Assembly: GCA_963763575.1 (NCBI GenBank)
Contig: CAVXPD010000008.1
Coordinates: 62,001 to 126,000, forward strand
DNA: 64,000 nucleotides
Direction: 5' to 3'
DNA from: Bog-473 sp963763575
GTDB lineage: Bacteria > Actinomycetota > Acidimicrobiia > Acidimicrobiales > RAAP-2
A program made the position numbers and the translations under genes. A model generated the notes under the pieces. The model searched no databases. It had not been told where the DNA came from and saw only the letters and a list, made by a program, of their open reading frames with translations. This document shows positions 17,626 to 25,369 of this stretch, piece after piece. Numbering within the stretch: position 1 is the stretch's first letter; every line of letters begins with the position of its first letter.

Positions 17626-18360
17626 ATGGGCGTGTCCATGTTCGGGTCCGTCGTGGACCACTACGACGCAGCCCGTCCGAGCCATCCGCCGGAGCTGTAC
17701 GCCGCGCTCGGTCCGCTGCGCGGCCGGCGCGTGCTCGATGCCGGCACGGGCACCGGCATTGCAGCGCGGGAGCTCAAGGCGCGCGGGGCCCGGGTGATCG
17801 CGGTCGACCTCAGCCGCGAGATGTTGGCTCGAGCGCGCTTCCGCGAGCCCACCCTCGCCACCGTGCAGGCTGACGGCGGTGCCCTCCCGTTACTGGCCGC
17901 GTCCGTGGACCTCGCGTGCTTTGCGCAATCGTGGCACTGGATGCCCGAGGTCCGGCGGGTCCACGAGGTTTCCCGCGTGCTCCGGACGGGCGGTGAGTGG
18001 GCGGCCTGGTGGTCACACGCCCGGGCCGACGGCGCGGGATGGTTCGAACGGCAGTGGCAGATCTTCGAAGCGGCGTGCCCCGGGGTGCACCGGAGCCAAC
18101 GCGACGTCGAGTGGGGACGCGAGCTCGCGCCATCGGGCCTCTTCGGTGTCGCGCACACGGTCAGTGTGCTCTGGACGCGTCGGGTTGACCTCGTGACGTG
18201 GCTGACGGAACTCCGCAGCATCAGCTACCTCGCCGCGCTCGACTCGGCGCATCGCGAGGCGGTGCTCGGCGCAGTGGCCGACGCCATGAGGGTTGACTTC
18301 GCGGCCGGAGCGGTCGACGTCCCGTACTCGACGACGCTGTGGACGGCGGTGCGGCTCTAG
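17626..18360 (+). CDS. Class I SAM-dependent methyltransferase
   Basis: 244 residues from the ATG at 17626, preceded by GAGGGG at six bases; a TTG at 17596 would add ten residues with no advantage. The SAM-binding motif I is VLDAGTGTGIAA (about residues 38-49), followed by the acidic VIAVDLS loop and the motif-IV-like LACFAQSWHWM. This is the UbiE/methyltransf_11 type that modifies small molecules. The substrate is unknown. It is followed at 44 bases by the ASCH gene on the same strand, perhaps co-transcribed. Confidence 0.85.
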   Translation: MGVSMFGSVVDHYDAARPSHPPELYAALGPLRGRRVLDAGTGTGIAARELKARGARVIAVDLSREMLARARFREPTLATVQADGGALPLLAASVDLACFAQSWHWMPEVRRVHEVSRVLRTGGEWAAWWSHARADGAGWFERQWQIFEAACPGVHRSQRDVEWGRELAPSGLFGVAHTVSVLWTRRVDLVTWLTELRSISYLAALDSAHREAVLGAVADAMRVDFAAGAVDVPYSTTLWTAVRL

Positions 18361-18403
18361 GTACTCGGACCCGCAGGCCATCGGTCCCGTAGGGTCGTCG
18401 CCG

Positions 18404-18703
18404 GTGGAGTTCAGCAAGGAGCTGCGCGACGACATCGCGGCCGGCGACATTACCGTGTCGTTCCGGCTCTGGCGCCGGCCGCAGGCCAAGATCGGCGGAC
18501 GCTATCGAGTGGGGCGCGTCGACATAGAGGTGGACAGCATGGAGCTCGTGCCCTTCGCCTCCATCTCGGCGGCCGACGTCCGGCTCGCCGGCGAGCCCGA
18601 CCGGGAGACGCTGCGCCGCCGCGCCGCCCACGCAGGCCCGATCGCGGACGACACGCTCGTGTACCGCATCGCCTTTCACGTCGTGGCTGCGGGCTCCCGG
18701 TAG
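18404..18703 (+). CDS. ASCH-domain protein
   Basis: 99 residues from the GTG at 18404, where the family normally begins (EFSKELRDDIAAGDITVSFR). The pattern LRDDIAAGDITVSFRLWRRP, then GGRYRVG and VDSMELVPFASISAADVRLAG, is that of ASCH domains, small PUA-like beta-barrels linked to RNA binding; some cleave RNA or act on modified nucleosides. No catalytic role can be assigned here. It lies between a methyltransferase and an aldo/keto reductase, all on the plus strand. Confidence 0.65.
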   Translation: MEFSKELRDDIAAGDITVSFRLWRRPQAKIGGRYRVGRVDIEVDSMELVPFASISAADVRLAGEPDRETLRRRAAHAGPIADDTLVYRIAFHVVAAGSR

Positions 18704-18831
18704 ATCGACGGAAGAAACGAGTGCCCCGCTTGTGCCGCGCTGATGCATGCGTGCCGGGGTCGCCGGTATCGTCGGGTCGAAGTGGACACGACGACCGAGC
18801 ACCCGAGCTCGGCGACGACCAGGAGGTGCCC

Positions 18832-19692
18832 ATGAAGCAACGCCCCATCGGTGACCGGACCGTGAGCGCCATCGGGCTCGGCGAGATGCCGCTCTCGATC
18901 GAGGGCCGGCCCGACCGCAGCCAGGCGCTCGCCACCATTCACGCCTCCCTCGATGCGGGCGTCACCATCATCGACACTGCGGACGCGTACTCGTTGAGCG
19001 TCCGCGAGCACGGTCACGGCGAGAAGCTGGTGGCCGAGGCTCTCGCCACCTACGGGGGCGCGACCGACGACGTGTTGGTGGCGACCAAAGGCGGGCATCG
19101 CCGGCCCGGCGACGGCAGCTGGACGGTCCACGGCGATCCCGCCTACATCAAGCAGGCATGCGAGGCGTCGCTCAAGGCGCTCGGCGTCGACGCCATCGGC
19201 CTGTACCAGTACCACCGGCCCGACTCCAAGGTGCCCTGGGCCGAGTCGATCGGTGCCCTGGCCGACCTGCTCGACGAGGGGAAGATCCTCATGGCCGGCG
19301 TCTCCAACGCCACGGTGGCGCAGATCGACGAGGCCCAGCGCGTCCTGAGCGGCCGCCTGGTCAGCGTGCAGAACCAGTTCTCGCCGCGCTTCCGCTCGTC
19401 CGAAGGGGAGCTCGAGCACTGCGAGAGCCTGGGCATCGTGTTCATCCCCTGGAGCCCGCTCGGCGGCATCGGCCACTCGGATCGGATCGAGGCCAACCAC
19501 CCTGCCTTCGTTCAGGTGGCCAACGAGGTGGGTGCGAGCCCCCAACAGGTCACCCTCGCCTGGATGCTCGCCAAGGGCTCCCGCGTCATCCCGATCCCGG
19601 GAAGCAGCCGGCCCGAGACCGCCGTCGCCTCGGCCGCCGCGGCCGACCTCGAACTGACTGCGGAACAGGTTGCCCGTCTCGACGCCTCCTGA
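18832..19692 (+). CDS. Aldo/keto reductase
   Basis: 286 residues; the ATG at 18832 follows AGGAGG at six bases. A TIM-barrel NADPH-dependent oxidoreductase with the complete catalytic tetrad: Asp48 and Tyr53 in DTADAY, Lys86 in ATKGG and His128 in YQYHRP. The C-terminal PIPGSSRPETA is the cofactor 2'-phosphate-binding region. It reduces aldehydes or ketones to alcohols; specificity is not visible. Typical YajO/PLP-reductase-like length. Confidence 0.88.
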   Translation: MKQRPIGDRTVSAIGLGEMPLSIEGRPDRSQALATIHASLDAGVTIIDTADAYSLSVREHGHGEKLVAEALATYGGATDDVLVATKGGHRRPGDGSWTVHGDPAYIKQACEASLKALGVDAIGLYQYHRPDSKVPWAESIGALADLLDEGKILMAGVSNATVAQIDEAQRVLSGRLVSVQNQFSPRFRSSEGELEHCESLGIVFIPWSPLGGIGHSDRIEANHPAFVQVANEVGASPQQVTLAWMLAKGSRVIPIPGSSRPETAVASAAAADLELTAEQVARLDAS

Positions 19693-19743
19693 GCCGACGG
19701 CACACCGCCGCCCCGGCGGAACAGAACGCCTTTCCGGCGTGTT

Positions 19744-19763
19744 GGACCTAGGTCCGCCGGACC
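19744..19763. promoter_or_regulatory. Overlapping palindromes upstream of pirin-SDR
   Basis: GGACCTAGGTCC (19744-19755) is a perfect 12-bp palindrome, and GGTCC-GCC-GGACC (19751-19763) overlaps it. They lie about 65-80 bases before the pirin start, where a repressor operator would be expected. No regulator gene is adjacent. Confidence 0.4.
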
Positions 19764-19826
19764 AGGTCTGATGCGATGTGTTGGGTGAAGGACCAAGGAG
19801 CCGGCCCAGAAGAGAGTGAGTTCGCC

Positions 19827-20792
19827 ATGCCCGCAGTGACCGTCCCCGACAACCTTGTTCTCCCCCGCATCGCCCCCTCGGCCGAGCCCGCCGCGATCCG
19901 GCCCGTGAAGAGCGTGACCGATGCCCCCTCGGCCCTGGAAGGCGAGGGGTTCCCGGTCCGCCGCGCCTTCGCCGGGGTTGCCCTGGCCGACCTCGACCCC
20001 TTCGTGCACATGGACCAGATGGGAGAGGTCGAGTACGCGCCCGGCGAGCCCAAGGGGACGCCCTGGCACCCCCACCGCGGCTTCGAGACCGTCACGTACA
20101 TGATCGACGGCACGTTTCAGCACCAGGACTCCATCGGCGGGGGCGGCCTGATCACCAACGGCTCGACGCAGTGGATGACCGCCGGCTCCGGGATCCTGCA
20201 CATCGAGCGGCCACCCGAACAGTTGATCGCCAGCGGCGGACTCTTCCACGGCATTCAATTGTGGGTGAACCTCCCTTCGGCCGACAAGTGGATCGACCCG
20301 CGCTACCAGGGCATCGAGGGAAACAACGTGCTCCTGCTCACGACGCCCGATGGCGGCACGCTCGTCCGCGTCATCGCGGGTGACGTCGCCGGCCACCGAG
20401 GGCCCGGCTCCACCCACACCCCGATCTCGCTGGTGCACGCCACGATCGAACCGGGGGCTGAGCTCGAGCTCCCTTGGCCACGTGAGTTCAACGCCTTGGT
20501 CTACGCCCTTTCCGGACGCGGCACGGTGGGACCCGACGCGCGGCCGTTCGAGACCGGCCAGCTCGCCGTGCACGGTCCCGGCGATGCGCTGGTCGTACAC
20601 GCCGACCCGAGGCAGGATTCGCGTCACCCCGCGCTGGATGTCCTGATCCTCGGGGGCAGGCCCATCGGCGAGCCGGTCTACGCCTATGGTCCGTTCGTCA
20701 TGAACACGCGCGACGAGATCGTCAAGGCCTTCGAGGACTTCGAGGCCGGCAAGCTCGGCACCGTCCCGGCCGACCACATCGGCGACGCGTGA
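19827..20792 (+). CDS. Pirin-family cupin protein
   Basis: 321 residues from the ATG at 19827. It has the pirin signature HPHRGFETVTYMIDG, with the metal ligands His81, His83, His125 and Glu127 (SGILHIE), and the expected second cupin in the C-terminal half. Pirins are iron-binding redox sensors; several bacterial ones act as quercetin 2,3-dioxygenases. Which role applies cannot be told. The stop overlaps the SDR start (GTGA), so the two are translationally coupled. Confidence 0.88.
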   Translation: MPAVTVPDNLVLPRIAPSAEPAAIRPVKSVTDAPSALEGEGFPVRRAFAGVALADLDPFVHMDQMGEVEYAPGEPKGTPWHPHRGFETVTYMIDGTFQHQDSIGGGGLITNGSTQWMTAGSGILHIERPPEQLIASGGLFHGIQLWVNLPSADKWIDPRYQGIEGNNVLLLTTPDGGTLVRVIAGDVAGHRGPGSTHTPISLVHATIEPGAELELPWPREFNALVYALSGRGTVGPDARPFETGQLAVHGPGDALVVHADPRQDSRHPALDVLILGGRPIGEPVYAYGPFVMNTRDEIVKAFEDFEAGKLGTVPADHIGDA

Positions 20793-21760
20793 CCCGCATC
20801 CCCGGCGGCGAGGCCACCGGAGCGCCCACCTGGAGCACGGCCGACGTCGGTGACCTCACCGGGCGCGTCGCGCTCGTGACCGGGGCAAACAGCGGAATCG
20901 GCTACGAAACGGCGCGCGCCCTCGCCGAGCACGGGGCCCACGTGATCCTCGGTTGCCGCAACGAGGAGAGAGCGCGCCGGGCGCGGGACAAGATGGAGAG
21001 CCAGCTGGAGCGGAGCTCGCTCGAACTGCTCGAGCTCGACCTGGCCGACCTGAAGTCCGTGCGCCGCGCCGCCGGCGCCCTCCTGTCGAACCACGCCCGG
21101 CTGGACCTGGTGATCAACAACGCGGGCGTGATGGGAACGCCGTACCGCCAGACGACCGACGGGTTCGAGTTGCAGATGGCGACGAACCACCTCGGGCACT
21201 TCGCGCTCACCGGTCTGTTGCTGGACCGGTTGGTGACGACGGAACGCTCTCGGGTCGTTGCGGTCAGCTCCAACATGCATCGTCTCGGGCGGCTGGACCT
21301 CGGCGACGTCGCCGGCACCACGAAGCACAGCACGTGGATCACCTACAGCACGTCGAAGCTGGCCAATCTCCTCTTCGTGGCCGAATTGAGCCGGCGCCTC
21401 GAGGCGGGAGGGTTCCGTACCCTCGCGGTGGCCGCGCACCCGGGCTGGACGCGCAGCAACCTCGCGGCCAACGGCGTCGCACTGGGGAACAGCCGGGTCC
21501 GGCGCCGGGTCGGTCGGGCCGCCGGGACGACGCTCGGGCAGTCAACGGCGGCCGGTGCCCTACCCGTGCTGTGCGCGGCCACGGCGTCGAGTATCAAGAC
21601 GGGGCAGTACATCGGCCCGGGCGGGCCCTTCGAGCTCTCCGGCCCGCCGGCGTTGGTGCAGCCGTCGAAGCGAGCACGCGACGTGGCGCTGGCCGCGGGC
21701 CTCTGGGCCGCCAGCGAGGAGTTGACCGGCGTTCGCTATTCGGTCGGCGCGCCGGTCTGA
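20789..21760 (+). CDS. Short-chain dehydrogenase (retinol/WW-domain oxidoreductase-like)
   Basis: 323 residues; GTG at 20789 overlaps the pirin stop by four bases. Rossmann motif TGANSGIG (about residues 32-39), DLADL, NNAGVM and the catalytic YSTSK pair are all present, with the catalytic Ser in VAVSSNMH. The length and the PGWTRSNLA loop fit the retinol-dehydrogenase-like group that uses NADP(H). Substrate unknown; coupling to pirin suggests a shared oxidative or aromatic pathway. Confidence 0.88.
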   Translation: MTRIPGGEATGAPTWSTADVGDLTGRVALVTGANSGIGYETARALAEHGAHVILGCRNEERARRARDKMESQLERSSLELLELDLADLKSVRRAAGALLSNHARLDLVINNAGVMGTPYRQTTDGFELQMATNHLGHFALTGLLLDRLVTTERSRVVAVSSNMHRLGRLDLGDVAGTTKHSTWITYSTSKLANLLFVAELSRRLEAGGFRTLAVAAHPGWTRSNLAANGVALGNSRVRRRVGRAAGTTLGQSTAAGALPVLCAATASSIKTGQYIGPGGPFELSGPPALVQPSKRARDVALAAGLWAASEELTGVRYSVGAPV

Positions 21761-22470
21761 ACGCAGCGGGCGCACGGGCGTCCCGCCCGCTGCTCGTGGG
21801 CGGCCCGGCGCAGGAAGGCGGCGTGGGCCGGCACCCGATCGGGACGGAGCACGCGGCCGAGGGCGACGATCACCACGGCCTGCGCCCCTGCACGGCGGAG
21901 TGCGGCCGCGGCGCTTTGCGACCGCGCACCGCTCACGTAGGTGTCGTCCAGGAGCAGACAGCGTCCACCTTCGAGCCGCGAGTGCTCGGGCGGCGCGACG
22001 CTGAAGGCGCGGGCGTCGGGCCGCATGTGGCCGACGGGCGCCAGATCCCGAAGCAGGGTGCGCGGGGACCAGCGCGCGCCCTCGATCCGCTGACCCACGT
22101 CCTCGTCCAGACCGTTGACGCCGGCCAGAGGCGCGCCGCTTGGGCGCGCCGTCGAGGGGACCGGGAGCACGAGGTCGAACGGACCACCCGCGGCAACGGC
22201 CAGGCAGGGCGCGTGCGCTGCGAGGAAAGCATCGAGCAGGGCGCGCACCATCGGCGTGAAGCGGCGGCGCGCCTCGCCCACCCGCGCTTCCTTGTACCCC
22301 ATCAGCACCGCGTACAACGGCCCGGGTAACGGGCACAGCCGGACCGGTACGACCGGCGCAAGCGGGGCGCCGAGCCGCTGGGCGACCTTGCGGCAGGCGA
22401 AGCACAGGGCCGAGCCCCGTGTCGCGGGCCCGCAACAGACGAGGCAGACGCCCGGTCCGGGGGCCGGCAC
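21736..22470 (-). CDS. ComF-family phosphoribosyltransferase-like protein
   Basis: 244 residues if the GTG at 22470 is used; the frame is open to 22569 but that would run into the thioesterase gene upstream on the same strand. It has an N-terminal zinc-ribbon-like CLVCC...CFACR and a C-terminal PRTase fold with the PRPP-loop-like CLLLDDTYVSGAR. ComF/GntX proteins act in DNA uptake or intracellular DNA handling; the enzyme activity is unproven. The 3' end overlaps the convergent SDR gene by 25 bases. Confidence 0.75.
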   Translation of the reverse strand: MPAPGPGVCLVCCGPATRGSALCFACRKVAQRLGAPLAPVVPVRLCPLPGPLYAVLMGYKEARVGEARRRFTPMVRALLDAFLAAHAPCLAVAAGGPFDLVLPVPSTARPSGAPLAGVNGLDEDVGQRIEGARWSPRTLLRDLAPVGHMRPDARAFSVAPPEHSRLEGGRCLLLDDTYVSGARSQSAAAALRRAGAQAVVIVALGRVLRPDRVPAHAAFLRRAAHEQRAGRPCARCVQTGAPTE

Positions 22471-22480
22471 CCCGTAGGGG

Positions 22481-22945
22481 TCAGCCGGTGGAGGCGGGGG
22501 CTGGGTCGGGTGCAGGTCGATGCAGCAGAAAGGTCCCGGTGGCGCGGCTGACCAACGCGCCGTCCGCATCGCGGACGGTGGCCTCGCCGTAGGCCACCTG
22601 CTTGGCCATGCGCACCACCTCGCCGCGCAAGGAGTAGGTCTCCCCCTTGAGAGCGGGGCGCATGCACTCGGTCTTCATCTCGAGCGTGCCGCGGGTGCGG
22701 GCTTTGCCGGGGAGGGCGCCGTTGATGGCGAAATTCATGGCCGCATCGAGCAGGAGGGAGTGGACGCCGGCCTGGGTCACCCCGTGCGGATTGCACGCCA
22801 TGTCGGTCGGCGTGAAGGTGCCGGCGACCCAACCCAAGTCCTCGCCGTCGACGCCGTAGCCGGTGAACGCGCCCCCGACGACGTCGATGATCGGCATCCC
22901 GCCGTCGCCCAGCCAGCGGTCCATGTCCTTGACGGTCCTGCTCAT
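22481..22945 (-). CDS. PaaI-type hotdog thioesterase
   Basis: 154 residues from the ATG at 22945. The hotdog core is seen as NPHGVTQAGVHSLLLDAAMN, with the long central helix, then strands TLEMKTECMRP and YSLRGEVVRMAKQVAYGEAT. This group hydrolyses acyl-CoA or aryl-CoA thioesters. It is divergent from a thiolase gene across a 113-base promoter region holding a palindrome, so both may be under one regulator of acyl-CoA metabolism. Confidence 0.8.
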   Translation of the reverse strand: MSRTVKDMDRWLGDGGMPIIDVVGGAFTGYGVDGEDLGWVAGTFTPTDMACNPHGVTQAGVHSLLLDAAMNFAINGALPGKARTRGTLEMKTECMRPALKGETYSLRGEVVRMAKQVAYGEATVRDADGALVSRATGTFLLHRPAPDPAPASTG

Positions 22946-22978
22946 CGAGGCAAACCCTACCGGGCGCCCCGGTGGCCC

Positions 22979-23000
22979 CCCGGAGCGCTCCGGGTAGGAT
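22979..23000 (+). promoter_or_regulatory. Thiolase promoter with 16-bp palindromic operator
   Basis: CCCGGAGCGCTCCGGG (22979-22994) is a perfect palindrome touching TAGGAT (22995-23000), a good -10 hexamer for the thiolase gene 59 bases further on. A repressor bound there would block the -35/-10 interval and perhaps also the divergent thioesterase promoter. Confidence 0.5.
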
Positions 23001-23058
23001 GTTGTCCGATCTGGACCGGCAAGGCGTGAGGTGCCAGCCGGTTTTGGAAGGAGACACC

Positions 23059-24246
23059 ATGACCACCGCAGTCATCGTCGACGCCGTCCGCACCGCAGGC
23101 GGTAAGCGCAACGGAAAGCTCCGGGGCTGGCACGCCGTGGACCTGGCGTCCGAGACCCTCAAGGCGCTGGCCGAGCGCAACGATCTCGACCCGGCCGAGG
23201 TCGACGACGTGATCATGGGCTGTGTCATGCAGGTCTCCGAGCAGTCGCTCAACATCGGACGCAACGCGATCCTCGCGGCCGGCTGGCCCGAGTCGGTGCC
23301 GGGCACGACGATCGACCGCCAGTGCGGCTCCTCGCAGCAGGCGGTGCACTTCGCCGCCCAGGGCGTGATCGCCGGGGCCTACGACGTCGCCATCGCCGCC
23401 GGCGTGGAGAGCATGACGCACACGCCGATGGGCTCCTCGGTCGTGCGCGACTTCGGGCTCCCCTTCGGTCCTCGCATGATGGCGCGCTATAGCGACGAGA
23501 ACGGCCACAGCCGCCTCAAGGGGCAGGGCATCGGGGCCGAGATGATCGCCGACCAGTGGGGTGTCTCGCGCACCGAGCTCGACGCCTTCTCGCTGCAGAG
23601 CCACCAGCGTGCGGCGCGGGCGACCGAAGAGGGCCGCTTCGAGAACGAGATCATCCCGGTCCCCGTCAAGGACGAGGAGGGGAAGGACACCGACGAGCGG
23701 CTGACGAAGGACGAGGGGATCCGCCCCGACACCACCTTGGAGGCGCTGGGCAACCTCAAGCCGGCCTTCAAGGAGGACGGCAAAGTCACGGCGGGCAACT
23801 CGTCGCAGATCACCGACGGCTCCTCGGCGGTCCTCATCATGAGCGAGGAGAAGGCCAACGCGCTGGGCCTGCGCCCGCGGGCCCGCTTCCACGCCTTCGC
23901 ATTGGCCGGCGTCGACCCGGTGACGATGCTCACCGGACCCATCCCGGCGACGACGACGGTGCTGGAGCGGGCGAAGCTCACGATGGACGACATCGACGCC
24001 ATCGAGATCAACGAGGCCTTCGCCTCGGTCGTGCTCGCCTGGGAGAAGGAGCACCACCCGAACATGGAGATCGTCAACCCCAACGGTGGCGCCATCGCGC
24101 TCGGCCACCCGCTCGGTGCGTCGGGGGGCAAGCTCCTCGGCACGCTGCTGAACGAGCTGGAGCGCACCGGCGGCCGCTACGGGCTGCTCACCATGTGCGA
24201 GGGTGGCGGGCTGGCGAACGCCACCATCATCGAGCGTCTGGGGTAG
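23059..24246 (+). CDS. Acetyl-CoA acetyltransferase (thiolase)
   Basis: 395 residues; ATG at 23059 after GAAGGAG. The full thiolase set is visible: acylated Cys89 in DRQCGSSQQAV, NEAFA, NPNGGAIALGHPLGASGG with the catalytic His, and the second active-site Cys in CEGGGLANA. It joins two acetyl-CoA to acetoacetyl-CoA or cleaves 3-ketoacyl-CoA. Length and motifs match the FadA/acetyl-CoA C-acyltransferase group. It is monocistronic, ending in a strong hairpin. Confidence 0.92.
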   Translation: MTTAVIVDAVRTAGGKRNGKLRGWHAVDLASETLKALAERNDLDPAEVDDVIMGCVMQVSEQSLNIGRNAILAAGWPESVPGTTIDRQCGSSQQAVHFAAQGVIAGAYDVAIAAGVESMTHTPMGSSVVRDFGLPFGPRMMARYSDENGHSRLKGQGIGAEMIADQWGVSRTELDAFSLQSHQRAARATEEGRFENEIIPVPVKDEEGKDTDERLTKDEGIRPDTTLEALGNLKPAFKEDGKVTAGNSSQITDGSSAVLIMSEEKANALGLRPRARFHAFALAGVDPVTMLTGPIPATTTVLERAKLTMDDIDAIEINEAFASVVLAWEKEHHPNMEIVNPNGGAIALGHPLGASGGKLLGTLLNELERTGGRYGLLTMCEGGGLANATIIERLG

Positions 24247-24265
24247 GAATCCGCATCCCGGCGGG

Positions 24266-24288
24266 CCCGGGTTGGCGGAGAACCCGGG
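24266..24288. terminator. Hairpin between thiolase and crgA
   Basis: CCCGGGTT (24266-24273), a seven-base loop and AACCCGGG (24281-24288) form a perfect 8-bp stem. It lies between two convergent genes, so it may stop transcription from both sides. There is no T-run. Confidence 0.65.
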
Positions 24289-24324
24289 TGGGCTCGTGCG
24301 TCAGCGTCCGCGTCAGGGTCGGCG

Positions 24325-24642
24325 TCAGCGGTAGCGGGTCGCCAGCAGAAACCCGACGAAGATCATCACGAGGCCGATCACCAGGCCCCACGGCGAACCG
24401 TGCGCCAGGCCCGGCAGGCTCGCCAGGTAGTTGACGGTGATGATCACGACGCCCCCGATGAGCAGCACCAGGATGAGCACGCCGAACCAGGGCGGGCTGT
24501 GGCGCACGTTCTTGGGGATGGGAGCGGTGTAGCGGCCGCTCTCCTCGGGCGACTTGTAGCGGCCGACCTTCGACGTCGTCCGGCCTCCGGAGGACTTGCC
24601 CTTGCGGGATGCGCCGCCCGGCCCTTTCGTGCTGGTTGCCAC
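24325..24642 (-). CDS. crgA: Cell division protein CrgA
   Basis: 105 residues. A basic, Ser/Gly-rich start is followed by SGRYTAPIPKNVRHSPPWFG, the family block just before two membrane segments (about residues 52-72 and 84-101), and the ending GFLLATRYR. CrgA is an actinobacterial inner-membrane divisome protein that helps recruit FtsI and delays or tunes Z-ring assembly. It sits beside pabA and pknB, its usual place in actinobacteria. Confidence 0.9.
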   Translation of the reverse strand: MATSTKGPGGASRKGKSSGGRTTSKVGRYKSPEESGRYTAPIPKNVRHSPPWFGVLILVLLIGGVVIITVNYLASLPGLAHGSPWGLVIGLVMIFVGFLLATRYR

Positions 24643-24722
24643 GGCCGGAGAGGTTAGCGAGGGAAGTGCTGCGGCTCCGATCGGGCGGCCCGGCCTTCAG
24701 GCTTGGGTACCATCGGCACCCC

Positions 24723-25325
24723 ATGAGGCCCCGAGTGCTGGTCGTCGACAATTACGACTCCTTCGTCTACAACCTCGTCCAGGAGCTGGGCGAGCTGGGC
24801 GCGGACCCGGTGGTCTTCCGCAACGACGCCATCGACGTCGCGGGCATCCGGGCCGAGCGCCCCGACGCCGTGCTCATCTCCCCGGGGCCCGGTCGACCCG
24901 AGGACGGCGGCGTGAGCCTCGAGGCCATCTCGAACCTGTCCGGGGAGATCCCTCTGCTCGGCGTGTGCCTCGGGCATCAGTGCATCGGGCAGGCCTACGG
25001 CGGCGAGATCGTGGCGGCACCACGGCTGATGCACGGCAAGACGTCGGAGATCCACCACGACGGGGAGGGCCTTTTTGCCGGGCTGCCCAACCCCTTCGTC
25101 GCGACGCGCTATCACTCGCTCGTGGTGCGCCCCGATTCGGTCCCGGCCGATCTCGAGGTGACCGCGACGTCGAGCGACGGCGTCGTCATGGGCCTGCGCC
25201 ACCGGACCTTGGCGGTCGAGGGCGTGCAGTTCCATCCCGAGTCGGTGCTCACCGCGTCGGGGCCGGCGCTGCTGGCCAACTTCTTGGAGCGGCTCGAAGC
25301 GGGGACGCCCTCCGTCCGCGCCTGA
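24723..25325 (+). CDS. pabA: Aminodeoxychorismate/anthranilate synthase glutamine amidotransferase
   Basis: 200 residues. A class I glutamine amidotransferase with Cys82 (GVCLGHQ), His171 and Glu173 (FHPES) and the oxyanion block ISPGPGRPEDGG. It supplies ammonia to a PabB or TrpE partner for folate or tryptophan synthesis. The PabB/TrpE partner is not in the window, so pabA versus trpG cannot be settled. The position between crgA and pknB matches other actinobacteria, where it is usually called trpG or pabA. No good ribosome site precedes the ATG at 24723. Confidence 0.88.
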   Translation: MRPRVLVVDNYDSFVYNLVQELGELGADPVVFRNDAIDVAGIRAERPDAVLISPGPGRPEDGGVSLEAISNLSGEIPLLGVCLGHQCIGQAYGGEIVAAPRLMHGKTSEIHHDGEGLFAGLPNPFVATRYHSLVVRPDSVPADLEVTATSSDGVVMGLRHRTLAVEGVQFHPESVLTASGPALLANFLERLEAGTPSVRA

Positions 25326-25341
25326 GGAGATCCGCTCTCCA

Positions 25342-25369
25342 GTTCGTTCGTTCGTTCGTTCGTTCGTTC
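25342..25369. repeat. GTTC x7 microsatellite
   Basis: Seven perfect GTTC units (28 bases) fill the gap between the convergent pabA and pknB genes and run into the pknB stop codon (TCA at 25368-25370 on the plus strand). It could slip in length without changing either protein. Confidence 0.95.
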
